This document shows positions 18,172 through 28,612 of a DNA stretch of 62,050 bases, piece after piece. Positions within the stretch are counted from its first letter, which is position 1. The number at the start of each line of letters is the position of its first letter. A model generated the notes under the pieces. The model was not told where the DNA came from. It saw nothing but the letters and a program-made list of their open reading frames with translations, and did no database searches. This DNA is from Candidatus Poribacteria bacterium (GTDB lineage Bacteria; Poribacteria; WGA-4E; UBA9662), in NCBI GenBank assembly GCA_030748495.1, contig JASMLX010000021.1, positions 1 to 62,050 on the forward strand, in the 5' to 3' direction. A program made the translations under genes and the position numbers.

Positions 18172-18840
18172 CTAATTGGAGTATGTACGAGCTTGAAGTT
18201 TATTCAATCTGTATTGTGCCCAAGAAAATCCTATGTTGAGTTTTAGTAAACTGGCATAAATCAGTGTCAGTGCCAACCAGGAAACCAACCAAGCGTGTTT
18301 CATCGACTCTGCCAAATGAGATCTGGTTGTGGTTGGTGGGTGAAGACCGCCAGTTTGCCAGATCTTGACCGAATAATAGACAATTGGCACATTCAGAAAA
18401 GCTACAATTCCGAAGACTGATGCGAATCGCTCTTTTTGCTCAGTAGAGACTGAAGTTCGGAGAATAAAATAGCCGACGTAGGTTAGGCATAAAATCAAAG
18501 TACTGGTCAGTCGTGGCTCCCAGTTCCACCATGTATTCCAAGATGATCTAGCCCAAATCGGTCCAGTTGTCAGAACAATAGTGCAAAAAACCAGCCCAAG
18601 TTCGGCTGACTTTGCAGCAACGAGGTCATACTTTACACAGCGTTTGACCAAATAAGCAATGCTGCAAATGCACGTCACAGCAAAGGCAGTAAAGGCAGTA
18701 AAGGCCGAAGAGACATGAAAATAGAAGATCTTTTGTACCTCTAACATTGTCCCTTCGTACTCAGCGTAACCAAAAACAGAATAGAGAGCCGCAAAAAGCG
18801 CGATAGGCGTAACGACATAGAGGGCTGTGGCTACTGGCAT
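18172..18840 (-). CDS. ccmC: Heme exporter / cytochrome c maturation protein CcmC
   Basis: CcmC presents heme to CcmE in the inner membrane. The 222-residue protein has six predicted membrane helices, the tryptophan-rich periplasmic WWD-type motif (WNTWWNWEPRLTSTLIL, with Glu where many homologues have Asp) and the two conserved histidines in KIFYFHVSSA and TGGLHPP. The order ccmB-ccmC-ccmD is the classical one. It starts 1 bp after the ccmB stop. A CcsA-type protein was considered, but length and the ccmB neighbour favour CcmC. Confidence 0.93.
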   Translation of the reverse strand: MPVATALYVVTPIALFAALYSVFGYAEYEGTMLEVQKIFYFHVSSAFTAFTAFAVTCICSIAYLVKRCVKYDLVAAKSAELGLVFCTIVLTTGPIWARSSWNTWWNWEPRLTSTLILCLTYVGYFILRTSVSTEQKERFASVFGIVAFLNVPIVYYSVKIWQTGGLHPPTTTRSHLAESMKHAWLVSWLALTLIYASLLKLNIGFSWAQYRLNKLQARTYSN

Positions 18841-18841
18841 C

Positions 18842-19564
18842 TCATCCTTCGATCACAAACTCAAACAGAAGATAAGAACAGGATAAAAATACCAGACTGT
18901 AGGTCACAAGCAGGGAGATCCAAAACCGATTACCGATGGTACTGGTCGTCAGTATAGAAACCGTACATTTGGCCCCTGCCATGATCACTGGGAAAATCAA
19001 CGGAAACAGGATTACGGTTAACAGGCTCTCACCGCCTGCACGGACTGACATCGTAGCCAATATAACACCGACTGCACAAAACCCGATTGTTCCCATCGCT
19101 AAGACCACAATTAGCTTTAGGAGAGAGAGCCAGGAGACCTGGTCTAAGGCCTCTAGGAAAAGCAGGGCAACGGGAGTTATCGCTGCCTGAATAAGGGTTA
19201 GCCAAATGACATTACTAACCACCTTAGACAGGTAAATTAAACTTGGAGCTGTACCGGTTAGCCGAACTGCGTCCAATCCACCGTATGCCCTATCAATTTC
19301 GATGGATCGGGTCAAGGTAATGATGCCTGCGAAGGAGAAGGCTGTCCACAGTACGCTGGCTGTCAAACGTCCTTGGTCCTCTGCAGGAAGTGGCGTTGGT
19401 CCAAAAGCAAAATTAAAAACCAGTACGACCAATAAACTGAAGATAAACACTAAAGCCAAAACATTTTTGGACCGAAGGTGCAGGGAAAGATCTTTGCGGA
19501 CAAGCCAAAGTGCTTGGTGGAAAGCGATCATAGGGGTTTGGAAAATTGCCACACCATAAACCAT
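18842..19564 (-). CDS. ccmB: Heme exporter membrane subunit CcmB
   Basis: CcmB is the membrane partner of the ABC ATPase CcmA in heme/CcmE handling. The 240-residue protein has an N-terminal HQALWLVRKDLSLHLRSKNVL stretch, six hydrophobic segments, and the family motif SFAGIITLTRSIEIDRAYGGLDAVRLTG. Start could be ATG 19564 or the internal ATG giving MIAFHQALW; neither has a clear ribosome-binding site. The usual upstream ccmA is missing: a decayed, unrelated gene lies there instead, so the ATPase must be encoded elsewhere. Confidence 0.93.
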   Translation of the reverse strand: MVYGVAIFQTPMIAFHQALWLVRKDLSLHLRSKNVLALVFIFSLLVVLVFNFAFGPTPLPAEDQGRLTASVLWTAFSFAGIITLTRSIEIDRAYGGLDAVRLTGTAPSLIYLSKVVSNVIWLTLIQAAITPVALLFLEALDQVSWLSLLKLIVVLAMGTIGFCAVGVILATMSVRAGGESLLTVILFPLIFPVIMAGAKCTVSILTTSTIGNRFWISLLVTYSLVFLSCSYLLFEFVIEG

Positions 19565-19633
19565 AACATACCAACTGTCATCGATTCAAATTAGAAAAAA
19601 ATTGAAGAGCGTTTACAGTTAGATGGATTCATG

Positions 19634-20510
19634 TTAAGATGTGGTTTCCATCCTAATTTCCGGGAAAGACGTCTGATCAGGTTGTATTTCGGTTTTCGGC
19701 TGCTCTTCTGCTTCAACCGTAAAACTTTGTTTCAATTGTTTCGATTGCAAGTCGACATGGCCTTTAATTCTGGCTTGGGCCACAAGGGTATATTCACCCG
19801 AAGGGAGTTTCTTGAGCGCAGCCCCGTTTGCCGCAGACCATTTAGACCAATCTGAATCAGGTTGGCCATCCAACTTCCACCTATATTCTAACTCAGCATT
19901 ATCCGGATGATTGGCCTGAATAGTGAAAAATGGGGGTACCGTTAAAGTGATATTCTGTTGGGCCAGAGATTTTTGTGATAGTGGGGGCTTGTGCCTTTTT
20001 TAGCACTTCCCTCTCTATTGACAACTCCGGCTGAGTGCCTTTTACACGTACGCTACGAAAAGAATAGGATCGGGAATAACGTTTACCACCCTCCTTTTTA
20101 TCATTCCAAAACAATTTGGCTTTGAGTTCACCTACTCCTGGAACCTTTAAGGCTTATGGCCCCCTTGTGGTCGTGGTAGTGCCTCTCCTTGCTTTATTCC
20201 TACTGTCTGAGATTCGAGGCGTAACCACTTGACTCAACGCTTTTTCTCATCTACTCTACGAACAAGCGGTCGGAATGCCCCAAGAATATAGTCGATCTGG
20301 TCTGGAAAGGTCCTTTCCAAGGATACCCGTTCTGAATTAGCCCATGGGGCTAGATACGCCTCTTTGTCGTGGCCGTCAGCTTAACATCCGTTGGTTTAAA
20401 AACCCAGTTGATCGCCTGGCTGCGAGATGCTATCCTATTTGAATCAAGGCTTGAAGGATATGAGCATTCACTGCTATTATCCTAAGCCTTGAGCTCTCGG
20501 ATTAATTATT
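19634..20510 (-). pseudogene. Decayed secreted/beta-sandwich protein gene
   Basis: Continuous protein-like sequence can be read on the minus strand only by changing frame several times. In order: SRSQAINWVFKPTDV, a frame change near 20380, EAYLAPWANSERV...ERTFPDQIDYILGAFRPLV, a stop near 20240, WLRLESQTVGIKQGEALPRP, a frame change near 20150, VPGVGELKAKLFWNDKKEG, then ISGP, a frame change near 19960, NITLTVPPFFTIQANHPDN, ELEYRWKLDGQPDSDWSKW and LPSGEYTLVAQARIKG. The last part looks like a fibronectin/Y_Y_Y-like beta-sandwich with the WxxW...LPSGEYTL pattern. The protein was probably exported and multidomain; its function is not recognisable. It occupies the place where ccmA would be expected. 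Confidence 0.65.
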
Positions 20511-20739
20511 CGTTACGCTCGACGATAGAGAAACCGATGGCTATTATTAGCCACTATTTCGAGAAACCAAAATCCCCCAAAATAAAAGATGTTGATCTAG
20601 ACTGCGCTGTACTATTAACATTAGTATGATTCAGCTACTTCTCAAACGCTTCAACTGACTTTCAAACAGTCTCGTAGTAGCCGTTGGCAGATCGAAGCCA
20701 GGTGGGCGACAATCCGCTGGGTTTAGATCTATCGTTTCA

Positions 20740-22647
20740 CTAATGCCAAAAGGTATAGATGTATCGGTGCGAAAGTACGCCCCAGATGTTCCACACTCCA
20801 CCGATTAAATAATCGCCGAGGATTAAACCAAAGAAAAATGGGATAGCGCGGCGGTACGTTGTCAGACCACCATACTTAAGTAAGATCCATTTTATCAGCC
20901 AACTCACAAAGATTGACGACCACATCCAACTCATCGTCCAGTTCAGGCTGCTGGCTAACGGATATGCCGCCGGGTGAAGCGTCCACCAGAGAAAGCGTTG
21001 CCGCATCAATGTTAGGGTGAAGACAATACTGAATCCGACTCCGAGGAATACCGCTGCCGCCCCGTCGATGCCCGGCATATAGTATAACCACTGTTGTAGA
21101 TGCCGATACGCCTCCCATCCGAACCCGCCACTAAAACCGTCTCGATAATGGACGTGTAGAAATCCCCAGAAACCGATCCAAATACCAACACAGGACGCTA
21201 AAATCATGGCCAAGATCAAACGTTGGGGGCGCATTTTCGTCCCATCCGCCAGTTTTAATCCCTCCAGTTGGTATGGCATCGGGTTACATCGGTGGGCGCG
21301 ATTGAATCCCCAAAACATCGCCAACATCGTGAGGTTCTTCGGGCCGAAAAACCTTGTGCCGAAGATCTTCGGCAACATTTGATCCGGTCCAATATTATAA
21401 AGTTCGTTGACCGGAGGACCGAGTTCGGCGCGCATGCGTGTCAAGGCAAAAACAAGCAGGAAATAGAAAACGAAAAAAAATCCAATGACACCTGGGGACA
21501 TTCCTGCTTTGAGACAGAACAGGGTAATCGTTGTGGTTCCGACCAGAATAGACACAACGGCAATACGATAGTGAGATTGAAGCTCTTTCGGAAGGAGAGA
21601 GCTATTGCCAGCTGAATCATTAGATCGAAAGGTCCGCACAGCAACCTGACGGAGATGGCGGCGACCCTTCCATAGACCAATCATCGCCAGACCAAGATAC
21701 CCTCCGGATGCTTGAGGTTTAAGATAAGGGAATTCGGGTAAACTACTCCAACCGGCCATCCTGCCGAGAATTAATTCCATTTTCCAAATCCAGTAGAAAA
21801 TCCAACACGAGAATGAAAGGTCCAGCGGCATAAAAAAGCTTAGTCCGATCGCAAATGGAAAGAAACAGACTGGTGTCCAGCCCATCGCCCGCCACGGTTC
21901 TTCTGTGAATAACCTCCCAATCTCTATCGTGCGGACCGGCAGGAGGGGGATTGTCGGTAGAAAGGCGTGTAGTCCGTTGATTAGATCGATACCGCTGCTG
22001 ACGGCAATTCCGAGCCAGAGCAATTTAGAGCGGAAAAAGGCGAGTTGCCCTCCCTCCTTTGCCATCGCTAGCGGAAGCTGAATAACTGGGTAGGATAGGC
22101 GCTCGTGTTGTATCCATTGGCGGCTGATAATGATATTCAAGCCAACCATAACGAGCATAAGGGCGGTGAGCAGTATCGACCACCAGAAAACGGGAGTTAG
22201 CCACGCTTTCAAATAAGGAATATGATATAGCGTCGATTCGCCATGATATAACCCTTTGAGTACCTGGAGATCATCAACGACAAGCCAGCGTGGAAGGTGT
22301 CTGAAAAACAGTGAACTCCATTCGTTCTCAGGTGTGGCAAACCAGAACGGGTGTCCGAGTACCGGCGCAAGCACCTGCAACATATCGTGACCGGCAATTG
22401 CAACGGATAAGGAGAGCATCGTATAGATCGTCAGTAGCTCTCCTTGTGTTAACACAGCTTTTGGCAACCACCGCTTAATAAGAAGATTAATGGCAACGAG
22501 AAGGAGGAGCGTCAGTACGGATGTGTAAATGAGGGAGACCGTTGTTGGTGTAGGGGTTTGGATTGAAAAATAACCGTGCGGCACACTCAACAACAGGCCG
22601 AGAACAATCGACCTCCATGTCACATGGTTGATGGAAGTGGTATTCAT
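20740..22647 (-). CDS. DUF6785/DUF6784-type multipass membrane protein
   Basis: A 635-residue integral membrane protein with about 14 hydrophobic helices. It begins with VTWRSIVLGLLLSVPHGYFS, has LTQGELLTIYTMLSLSVAIAGHDMLQVLAPVLGHPF, HERLSYPVIQLPLAMA, ALTRMRAELGPPVNELYNIGPDQML, and ends near FFFGLILGDYLIGGVWNIWG. These are the landmarks of the DUF6785 (N-terminal) and DUF6784 (C-terminal) family frequent in Poribacteria, Planctomycetes and Armatimonadetes, distantly similar to oligopeptide (OPT) transporters. The substrate is unknown. It stands alone between two decayed genes and is itself intact. Confidence 0.8.
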   Translation of the reverse strand: MNTTSINHVTWRSIVLGLLLSVPHGYFSIQTPTPTTVSLIYTSVLTLLLLVAINLLIKRWLPKAVLTQGELLTIYTMLSLSVAIAGHDMLQVLAPVLGHPFWFATPENEWSSLFFRHLPRWLVVDDLQVLKGLYHGESTLYHIPYLKAWLTPVFWWSILLTALMLVMVGLNIIISRQWIQHERLSYPVIQLPLAMAKEGGQLAFFRSKLLWLGIAVSSGIDLINGLHAFLPTIPLLPVRTIEIGRLFTEEPWRAMGWTPVCFFPFAIGLSFFMPLDLSFSCWIFYWIWKMELILGRMAGWSSLPEFPYLKPQASGGYLGLAMIGLWKGRRHLRQVAVRTFRSNDSAGNSSLLPKELQSHYRIAVVSILVGTTTITLFCLKAGMSPGVIGFFFVFYFLLVFALTRMRAELGPPVNELYNIGPDQMLPKIFGTRFFGPKNLTMLAMFWGFNRAHRCNPMPYQLEGLKLADGTKMRPQRLILAMILASCVGIWIGFWGFLHVHYRDGFSGGFGWEAYRHLQQWLYYMPGIDGAAAVFLGVGFSIVFTLTLMRQRFLWWTLHPAAYPLASSLNWTMSWMWSSIFVSWLIKWILLKYGGLTTYRRAIPFFFGLILGDYLIGGVWNIWGVLSHRYIYTFWH

Positions 22648-23089
22648 TAGAAAATAAATGGGCGAATTATCAACATCCTCACCGCTCTGTGAGAGTAAAG
22701 TTTCCCGTCTTTTTTAATATGAAGGATCAGTTCGGTAATAATCGTGAAGAGGGAGGAAATTTCACTCAGTTCAGCCAACTATAATATGACAACCCCAGTG
22801 TTGATGTTGCAGAGCGCCGGGGCCAACAAGGGGGCAAGTGGAATTCAAGCAGGCACAAAAAACGGCTGACGGGGAAACAGAGGAACCTCGACAACTCCTA
22901 GATGAATTTATGTGATGGAAAAGCGTAACCGCTATCCTAGCAGAACTGGTGAATAATCGCAACAGAGATTAATACGGCAACAACAGGTCTTTCTACGTGG
23001 CGTAGTCACGAGTGGTCCAGAAAAATAGACACCCTAAATGAATAGCGGCTAAAAAAGAGTCTGAATTTTTACCCTCACCTGTGACCATT
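22648..23089. other. Intergenic stretch with mobile-element scraps
   Basis: No gene is supported. A short plus-strand fragment near 22850-22920 reads TADGETEEPRQLLDEF before a stop, which may belong to the N-terminal part of the following decayed exporter. Around 23012-23032, AGTGGTCCAGAAAAATAGAC resembles the ends of IS3-family elements. The rest shows no pattern. Confidence 0.4.
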
Positions 23090-24394
23090 TATCTGCTGAA
23101 GAGTATTGGTGTAGCCTTGGCAAAGTGGCTATCTCATAAGATAACCGAGAAGATTATTCACGATATGTGAACTCAGATTTATGGACACTTACAGAAATTT
23201 TCACTCCGCTTTTACCAGAATAGCAGCACCGGCGATTTGATGTCGCGGGTAGTGAATGACATCGAAGCGATGCGGGATATGCCATTTCACAGCGGGCATG
23301 CCACCATCGCACAGTCTTTAACATTTGTTGGTATTGCAACCGTGTTGTTTGTTGTCAACTGGCATTCGATGACCCGTAGTATCCGATTGTGGGCGTGGTC
23401 AGCCCGATGGGTCAGTTTGCCCTGGGAGTTAGTTGGCCCCTATGATACGGTGGCAAATGATCAATGGAAACAGCGATATGACAATCGGGCAACTGTTTGC
23501 CTTTTTGGGTTACCTGTGGCGATTCTTTATCCCCATTGAGATGGTCAGTCATGAAAATGAGTGGCTCAAAGTCCTAGCTACAGGGGAGCGTATGGTCGAA
23601 TTATTGCCTCTAGAGCCTGAAATTAAAGATACTCCGACTGCTCGGGCGAGGACGATTATTGGCCAGATTCAGTTTGAAGAAGTCGGCTTTAGATACCAGA
23701 GAACAAGAGGTGCTAACAGAGGTAAACCTAAAATTCGTCCCAGCGAGACGATGGCGCTTGTTGGCCCTAGTGGCGTGGGCAAAACCACCCTGGTGGGGCT
23801 AGTATTCCATGATGTCAGGCGACGGGGGGCTTCATCGATGGCCTCAACGTAGTAGATTGGCAAATTCAGTTCTTGCACCGTCAGATTGGACTAGTACCGC
23901 AAGAGACATTCCTGTTTAAACGCTACAGTAGGAGAGAATATCGCCTATGGAAAACTAGAGGCTAGTCAAGAGGAGATTGAAGCGGCGGCCCAGGCGGCTA
24001 ACATTTACCATTTTATTATGAGCCTGCCAAATGGCTTCGACTCCCTGGTAGGAGAACGTAGGACACGACTCTCCGGCGGTCAGAAACAGCGTCTCTCAAT
24101 TGTACGTGCTATCTTGAAAGATCCACCTGCTCTGATACTTGACGAGGCCACGTATCAGTGGATACGGAATCCGAACAGTTAATTCAGCAGAGTCTAAGCC
24201 ATCTGCGACAAGGGTGTACCACCTTAATCATCGCCCATCGGTTAGAAACTATCAGTTTCGCCGACCGAATCGCCGTGCCGGACAACAATCGAATTGTGGC
24301 GTTGGGCGAACACCTCGAACTTCTGTCATAGGGGGAGTTATACACCCCACTTTACCAATCGCAGTTTGGAAAGGGAGAGTTGCTGGCGATGTGA
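23090..24394 (+). pseudogene. ABC exporter (MsbA/MDR type), decayed
   Basis: A full-length type IV ABC exporter can be followed through several frames. The membrane part reads TQIYGHLQKFSLRFYQ and STGDLMSRVVNDIEAMRDM; immediately before it an in-frame TGA stands where the family has arginine (IIHDM*TQ), consistent with CGA to TGA. After a frame change come FIPIEMVSHENEWLKVLATGERM and the ATPase domain: Walker A GPSGVGKTT near 23764-23790, another break near 23850, [16 protein letters not shown], signature [11 protein letters not shown], Walker B ALILDEAT, a frame change, then TLIIAHRL (H-loop) and a TAG stop before GELYTPLYQSQFG. The breaks and stops exclude function. Substrate unknown; the family exports lipids or drugs. 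Confidence 0.85.
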
Positions 24395-24801
24395 AAGCAA
24401 ACTGGCCGATATCGGTTTCAACAGCCGCGACTTCGGGACTCACGGCTCCAGACTAAGCAATTATCTCTGCCTATTGACCGAAAACGGCCTAGCTAAAATG
24501 CCTGATTCCTAGGATCCGAGCAGACAGTCAAACAAAACAGCAAAATTGCGCCTTAGCTTCAGGGAGCCGATTTCAGAGTATTTTTCAGTTAACTTGTCAC
24601 AACACGTGAATGATTAAGTCAGACTAGACAACGGTGTCCACTTTCAATAATGGCAACGGTTTCAAGCCGCGATTGTTTGATTGTTAAGGTCTATCCGTCT
24701 TTGTCACTCCAGTTAACGGTTGTTGTTCCGTCTAATAGAACGAAGTAGCTACTGCAGTTACTATAACCAGCTAATCCTCAAATACATCCATCGACTTTAT
24801 G
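24395..24801. other. Intergenic stretch, nothing recognised
   Basis: This 407-bp stretch lies between the decayed exporter and the convergent aldolase gene. All frames are interrupted frequently and no known motif, RNA or repeat was seen. Confidence 0.5.
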
Positions 24802-25644
24802 TTACTGGTAAATCCCTTCGATCTTTGGTTCTCCCGAGGAGTCGTGGTCGATCCCACCGAGCTGCACAATGTCCTTTGCGACACTACGGTAGTAAGCGCT
24901 CAGCGCACCCGCGTCGGTGCCAACTGAGAAGTGACGGTACCCTTGATCCCAGTAGTTTCTGACAGCATCGAAGCTCTGCATTTCATAGCGCAATGAGATT
25001 CCCTTCTTTGATTTTTGTACCGCGGTTGTAACTCTCGTAAGCGCTTCTTGAACATCAGCATGGCCTGTGTTACCGGAATGTCCCATCTCCAGAGAGAGAT
25101 CAGTTGGGCCAAGTACCAGGGTGCTAACCCCTTCTATTTCAACAATCTCTTCGATCTCATCGACCGCGCCCACCCTCTCAATCATAACTGCGATGATTAA
25201 GTGGTTAAAGCTATCAGGGAACTCCGGTGACCCTGCCCCCGGCAACGGGCAAAAAACAGTTCCTTTTGCGCCATAAAGCCCATCACCATCAACACTAGCA
25301 GGACGCAGGATGTTCACGCAATGGCGGACATCGTCAGCTGATGCTGCTTCGACAAATAAGATACCGCTGGCGCCCACTGTTATACAGTTTTGAGCAATTG
25401 ATGCCTGGTTTTGTCGGTTAATCTTAACGATTACCGGTAGGCTTGATACCGCGCAAGCACGGTTAATTGCTTCCATCGTAAGAGGTGATCCGTATTCCTC
25501 GATCAACTCGATGTATTTAAATTGACCGGTGCCACAGATCATGGCTATCGTGTCCAAAGCGTTTAAGTAGACACGGGTTGAGAACACAGGCTCACCTGTG
25601 GTGATCTGATTGTGCAGATCTTGGAGTTGCGGATAAGTGATCAT
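24802..25644 (-). CDS. HpcH/HpaI family aldolase
   Basis: A 280-residue class II (metal-dependent) pyruvate aldolase of the HpcH/HpaI family, a TIM barrel that cleaves 4-hydroxy-2-oxoacids or related products. Visible landmarks: the pyruvate-binding arginine in VKINRQNQ, GASGILFVEAASADDVRHCV, the metal-binding glutamate in IAVMIERVGAVDEI, and LVLGPTDLSLEMG with the second metal ligand. The catalytic histidine normally found after strand 2 (HpaI LIDGEHAPN) is not present: the sequence is IELIEEYGSPLT. This resembles the EPS-lyase/trans-2,3-dihydroxy subgroup more than true HpaI, so the substrate is uncertain. ATG 25644 has a GAGGAA site at about 7 nt spacing. The gene is intact but stands between decayed regions. 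Confidence 0.85.
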   Translation of the reverse strand: MITYPQLQDLHNQITTGEPVFSTRVYLNALDTIAMICGTGQFKYIELIEEYGSPLTMEAINRACAVSSLPVIVKINRQNQASIAQNCITVGASGILFVEAASADDVRHCVNILRPASVDGDGLYGAKGTVFCPLPGAGSPEFPDSFNHLIIAVMIERVGAVDEIEEIVEIEGVSTLVLGPTDLSLEMGHSGNTGHADVQEALTRVTTAVQKSKKGISLRYEMQSFDAVRNYWDQGYRHFSVGTDAGALSAYYRSVAKDIVQLGGIDHDSSGEPKIEGIYQ

Positions 25645-26189
25645 TGTTTTTTCCTCTATATGAAACGCGGGTCGTTTTTCCCCGCCGTATTGTTCGGTGT
25701 TCGCCGCCTATAGCCGTCAGATGTCGGTGTGGCGATGTAAGGTTATTTGGCAACATAGCTCTTCAGCTAGCCCGTTCTGTATATTTCTACAAACGGTTCA
25801 AAAAACTCACGCATCTAGTTTTAGGCAGTCCATGTAACTGGATTCTAAGGACTAAGGCTGAGGTCAGAAATAGTCGTAGCGTTGAGCAACAATCTTCGTA
25901 TAGGCAAACATCAATCAACGTTCGCCGTAGTTTGTTAGTGTCAATTTGGGCAATAATTAAAACTCGGTCTCTTTCACGACCCACTTTTGAGATGAACTTT
26001 AGTCATTTTACCTAGTTTTTGATTTAGGGACAACAAAAATATCTGAGGTTTTCTTCTCTATTGTTTGAGGGCGCACTCTGTCCGGCGTTTTGCGCCTAAT
26101 TTTGCACGATTTCGTCCAACTCTGCATCCATTGACTTTTTGAACAACAACTTCACTTTCGATGGCTTCCAAGGATTTTAATATTTCTGT
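25645..26189. other. Gene-poor stretch, nothing recognised
   Basis: AT-rich sequence upstream of the aldolase gene. One open frame of 123 codons (25644-26015, plus) has no recognisable motif, no clear ribosome-binding site and arises inside decayed surroundings; I do not call it a gene. Confidence 0.5.
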
Positions 26190-26320
26190 TTTCAACTGGT
26201 AAGTGCTACACAACGACATTGAAAAGGCAATACATAATCAGTCGATGATTGTTCCCGTTATCACCCTGCATCAATCGACTATTAGCCGAGAACTGAGGTA
26301 AGCGTCTGAAATCGTATGTA
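26190..26320 (+). mobile_element. IS30-like transposase fragment
   Basis: A short plus-strand piece reads HQSTISRELR just before a stop at about 26298. This matches the helix-turn-helix of IS30-family transposases (xHxSTISRELRRN). Nothing else of the element is clear, so it is a fragment only. Confidence 0.45.
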
Positions 26321-26599
26321 TGAACGAGTTGAAGAATTTTAAGACGCCTTTTGCTGCTGAAAGTAGCTCTTCCAGTGGTCATTGAGAGTCAGTTGTCGGA
26401 AAGTGACAATGTTTTCCGCTCCTTGACGACTCCAATTTTGGCCCCTCAATTTCAGCCGGCGGCAGATCAATAAATCAATCGTCTTTTCAACCTAGACCGA
26501 ACTGATAAAATACCCTTTTCGACGGTATGTCTGGCAATCAACAACTGAGTCCAAGTTGTTTCTCAAAGTACAGATAGAACGACTACAAACTGGTTTGAC

Positions 26600-27590
26600 C
26601 CAATTTGGTCTGGGCTTTATCAACCGGCCGGGACAGCCCCAATTGTTGGCCTAGACTTAGGCCAGATTTTAGCGCGGTAACGGTTTTCCCTCGCCAAACC
26701 CATGATGCTTTAGCCAATCGACCGTTTCCCCACGCATTTTTCAGATGCCACCAATCTAATATCAGCTTGGCTTGGGGGTACTGGGTTTTGGCCAGTTGGT
26801 TAATCTATCTGGCCCCATCAGCCAAGACGATGAGTTCGGTTTCCTTCTTAACCCCTATCTCTGTGGCGCAACAGAACAGCCTTTTACCAAATTCTGACAC
26901 CGATTGTCAACTGCCAACATACTGTTTGTTTAGCAGAAGATTTCTCCCTTTACTGAACTCTAATCCTCTGGTCAGTAAGTACAATGCCGACTTTGGTTTC
27001 GAAAAATCGCTCCTCCGGCTGAGCATTGATGAAATTGCCATTGAGGTCGATGTAAATTGGCTTGGCCGACGAAGCTCCGTCCTCCGAATGGCTGTTTTTG
27101 GCTGAAGTTTCCCTTTTCGGTGCCTCAACTAGAGGTTCGACCAGAGTTTCCATGGTCTCAATCGAGGCTGGTCAATAGGCCGGGTCATGTTTCTCCTTGA
27201 ATTGAGTCTTGTCAGCTACAGCGTGTTTGGAACACAGCCATTGAATATGGCCGGGGCTGAGTCAACTGATGCCAGGTTCCGCTAGACCTCATCCGCTTGA
27301 CGAAATGGCCAGGAGGTACCACAGAGAATGGCCACTTTTCTCAGTTCTGGTGTAATGTTGCCGTTTGGGCTAAGCTTCAACAATTTCAACGGCTGAGGGA
27401 TTATGCTGAAGGTGTGTCGGCAATGCCGACACTTCCGTCGAGGTAGAGTGAAATCAACCTGACTGAAAATGGTCTTCAGTTTCCTGGGACGGATTCCGAC
27501 CGAGAGGCTTCGTTTTTTACAATCTAGACAGGCCGAGGAATCCAACACCGACTGTTTATGACGGTCAATTATCTGTGATGGCAGCGAGGG
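26600..27590 (-). pseudogene. ISKra4-like transposase, decayed
   Basis: A minus-strand transposase remnant in at least three frames. The N-terminal piece (about 27282-27590) has the zinc-ribbon type pairs CLDCKK and CRHCRHTF, followed by LSPNGNITPELRKVAILCGTSWPF, as in ISKra4-type transposases. The middle piece (about 26950-27130) has IYIDLNGNFINAQ and ETKVGIVLTDQ, matching the first catalytic Asp strand (VEIDGTFV...). The third piece (about 26690-26860) reads VLADGAR, a TAG stop, INQLAKTQYPQAKLILDWWHLKN, which carries the second catalytic Asp and the D-W-H-L-K motif. TAG stands where tryptophan is expected. No inverted terminal repeats were found. Confidence 0.65.
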
Positions 27591-27639
27591 GACATACTAA
27601 TTCTTTTAGATTAGGAGTGTAAATACCATCACCCAAGCC

Positions 27640-28430
27640 AATACAAAGATTCCAGCCTGAGCAGAAGAGTGCTTTGAGGGCGGGCAAACTGAATCTGAAG
27701 ACAAGATAACACACTGCAAAGCCGGTGAGGAAGCGACAGGAAAGTTGCCCAGGGATACAGTGATTGATGAGGAATCAGGCTTCATGCCAACACAAGGTGG
27801 TTTTGAGCCGACCTACAATGCACCAGTGGTGCTTGTAAATTGAAACCCATTATGATCGTAGAACAGCAACAGCCGAGCCAATCCTGGAATGACAAGCCGC
27901 AAGTAACGCCCACACGGGAAAATATAGCCTAGCTGCCGACCTGTTTGGGACAGGTTAGTAAGCGGCTTGCCGACACTGGGTATTACAGCGGAGCCAACGG
28001 AAATCAGTGTGCAACCATTACTGCCAAACCTTTGATGCCAGAAAAACGCCAGTCCCATAACAGGCCTTTACAGGAGCGTTTTGGGCAGGCCTTGGGGGCG
28101 CCGAAAACTCCACCCCGCTTGAAATCATGAAATGGCGCTGACAAAGCTGGCAAGGCCGAGACATTGATGCTAAATGAAAATCCACCGTGGAAACAGTGAT
28201 TGGTATCATCAAATAGGTTCTCGGTTACCGGCCGTTTTTTCCTAACAGGACTGGAGTCAGTAGCAAGTAAATGGCGTTTGGTCTGTCTGTGATGGAATCG
28301 GAAGAGAATACAGACTTTGAGGTTTGGCAGATGCGAATCAGAATCAATATACTGAGCGCTAGGTGGTGTAATCACGACGATAAATGGTTGCCTGAGTTAC
28401 TCATCTTCGGCATCTGCGAAGCGGATCGAA
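27640..28430 (+). pseudogene. IS1182-family transposase, decayed
   Basis: Plus-strand fragments in changing frames follow the order of the C-terminal half of IS1182-type DDE transposases: ESGFMPTQGGFEPTYNAPVV, then QSWNDKPQVTPTRENIA, LADTGYYSGAN (second catalytic Asp region), EKRQSHNRPL, KSTVETVIGIIK (catalytic Glu region) and VLGYRPFF, with TGA, TGA and TAG stops inside. The N-terminal half is missing. It borders the convergent 1218-aa membrane protein gene without touching its stop codon. Confidence 0.65.
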
Positions 28431-28612
28431 AATTTTTGCGAATAGAAGTTCTCTACGGATAATGGGTAGGGTTTTCTTTGTTGGCACGAAGGATCTGAAT
28501 TATAGTTGTTATGCTCTCCGCGATTGGAGGAGGTGAATTCGCAACTGTTTAAGCATAATCGGAGTAAGGAAAGGACGCGAAAACTAGTTGTCCACAAAGC
28601 CGATAGTGTTGG

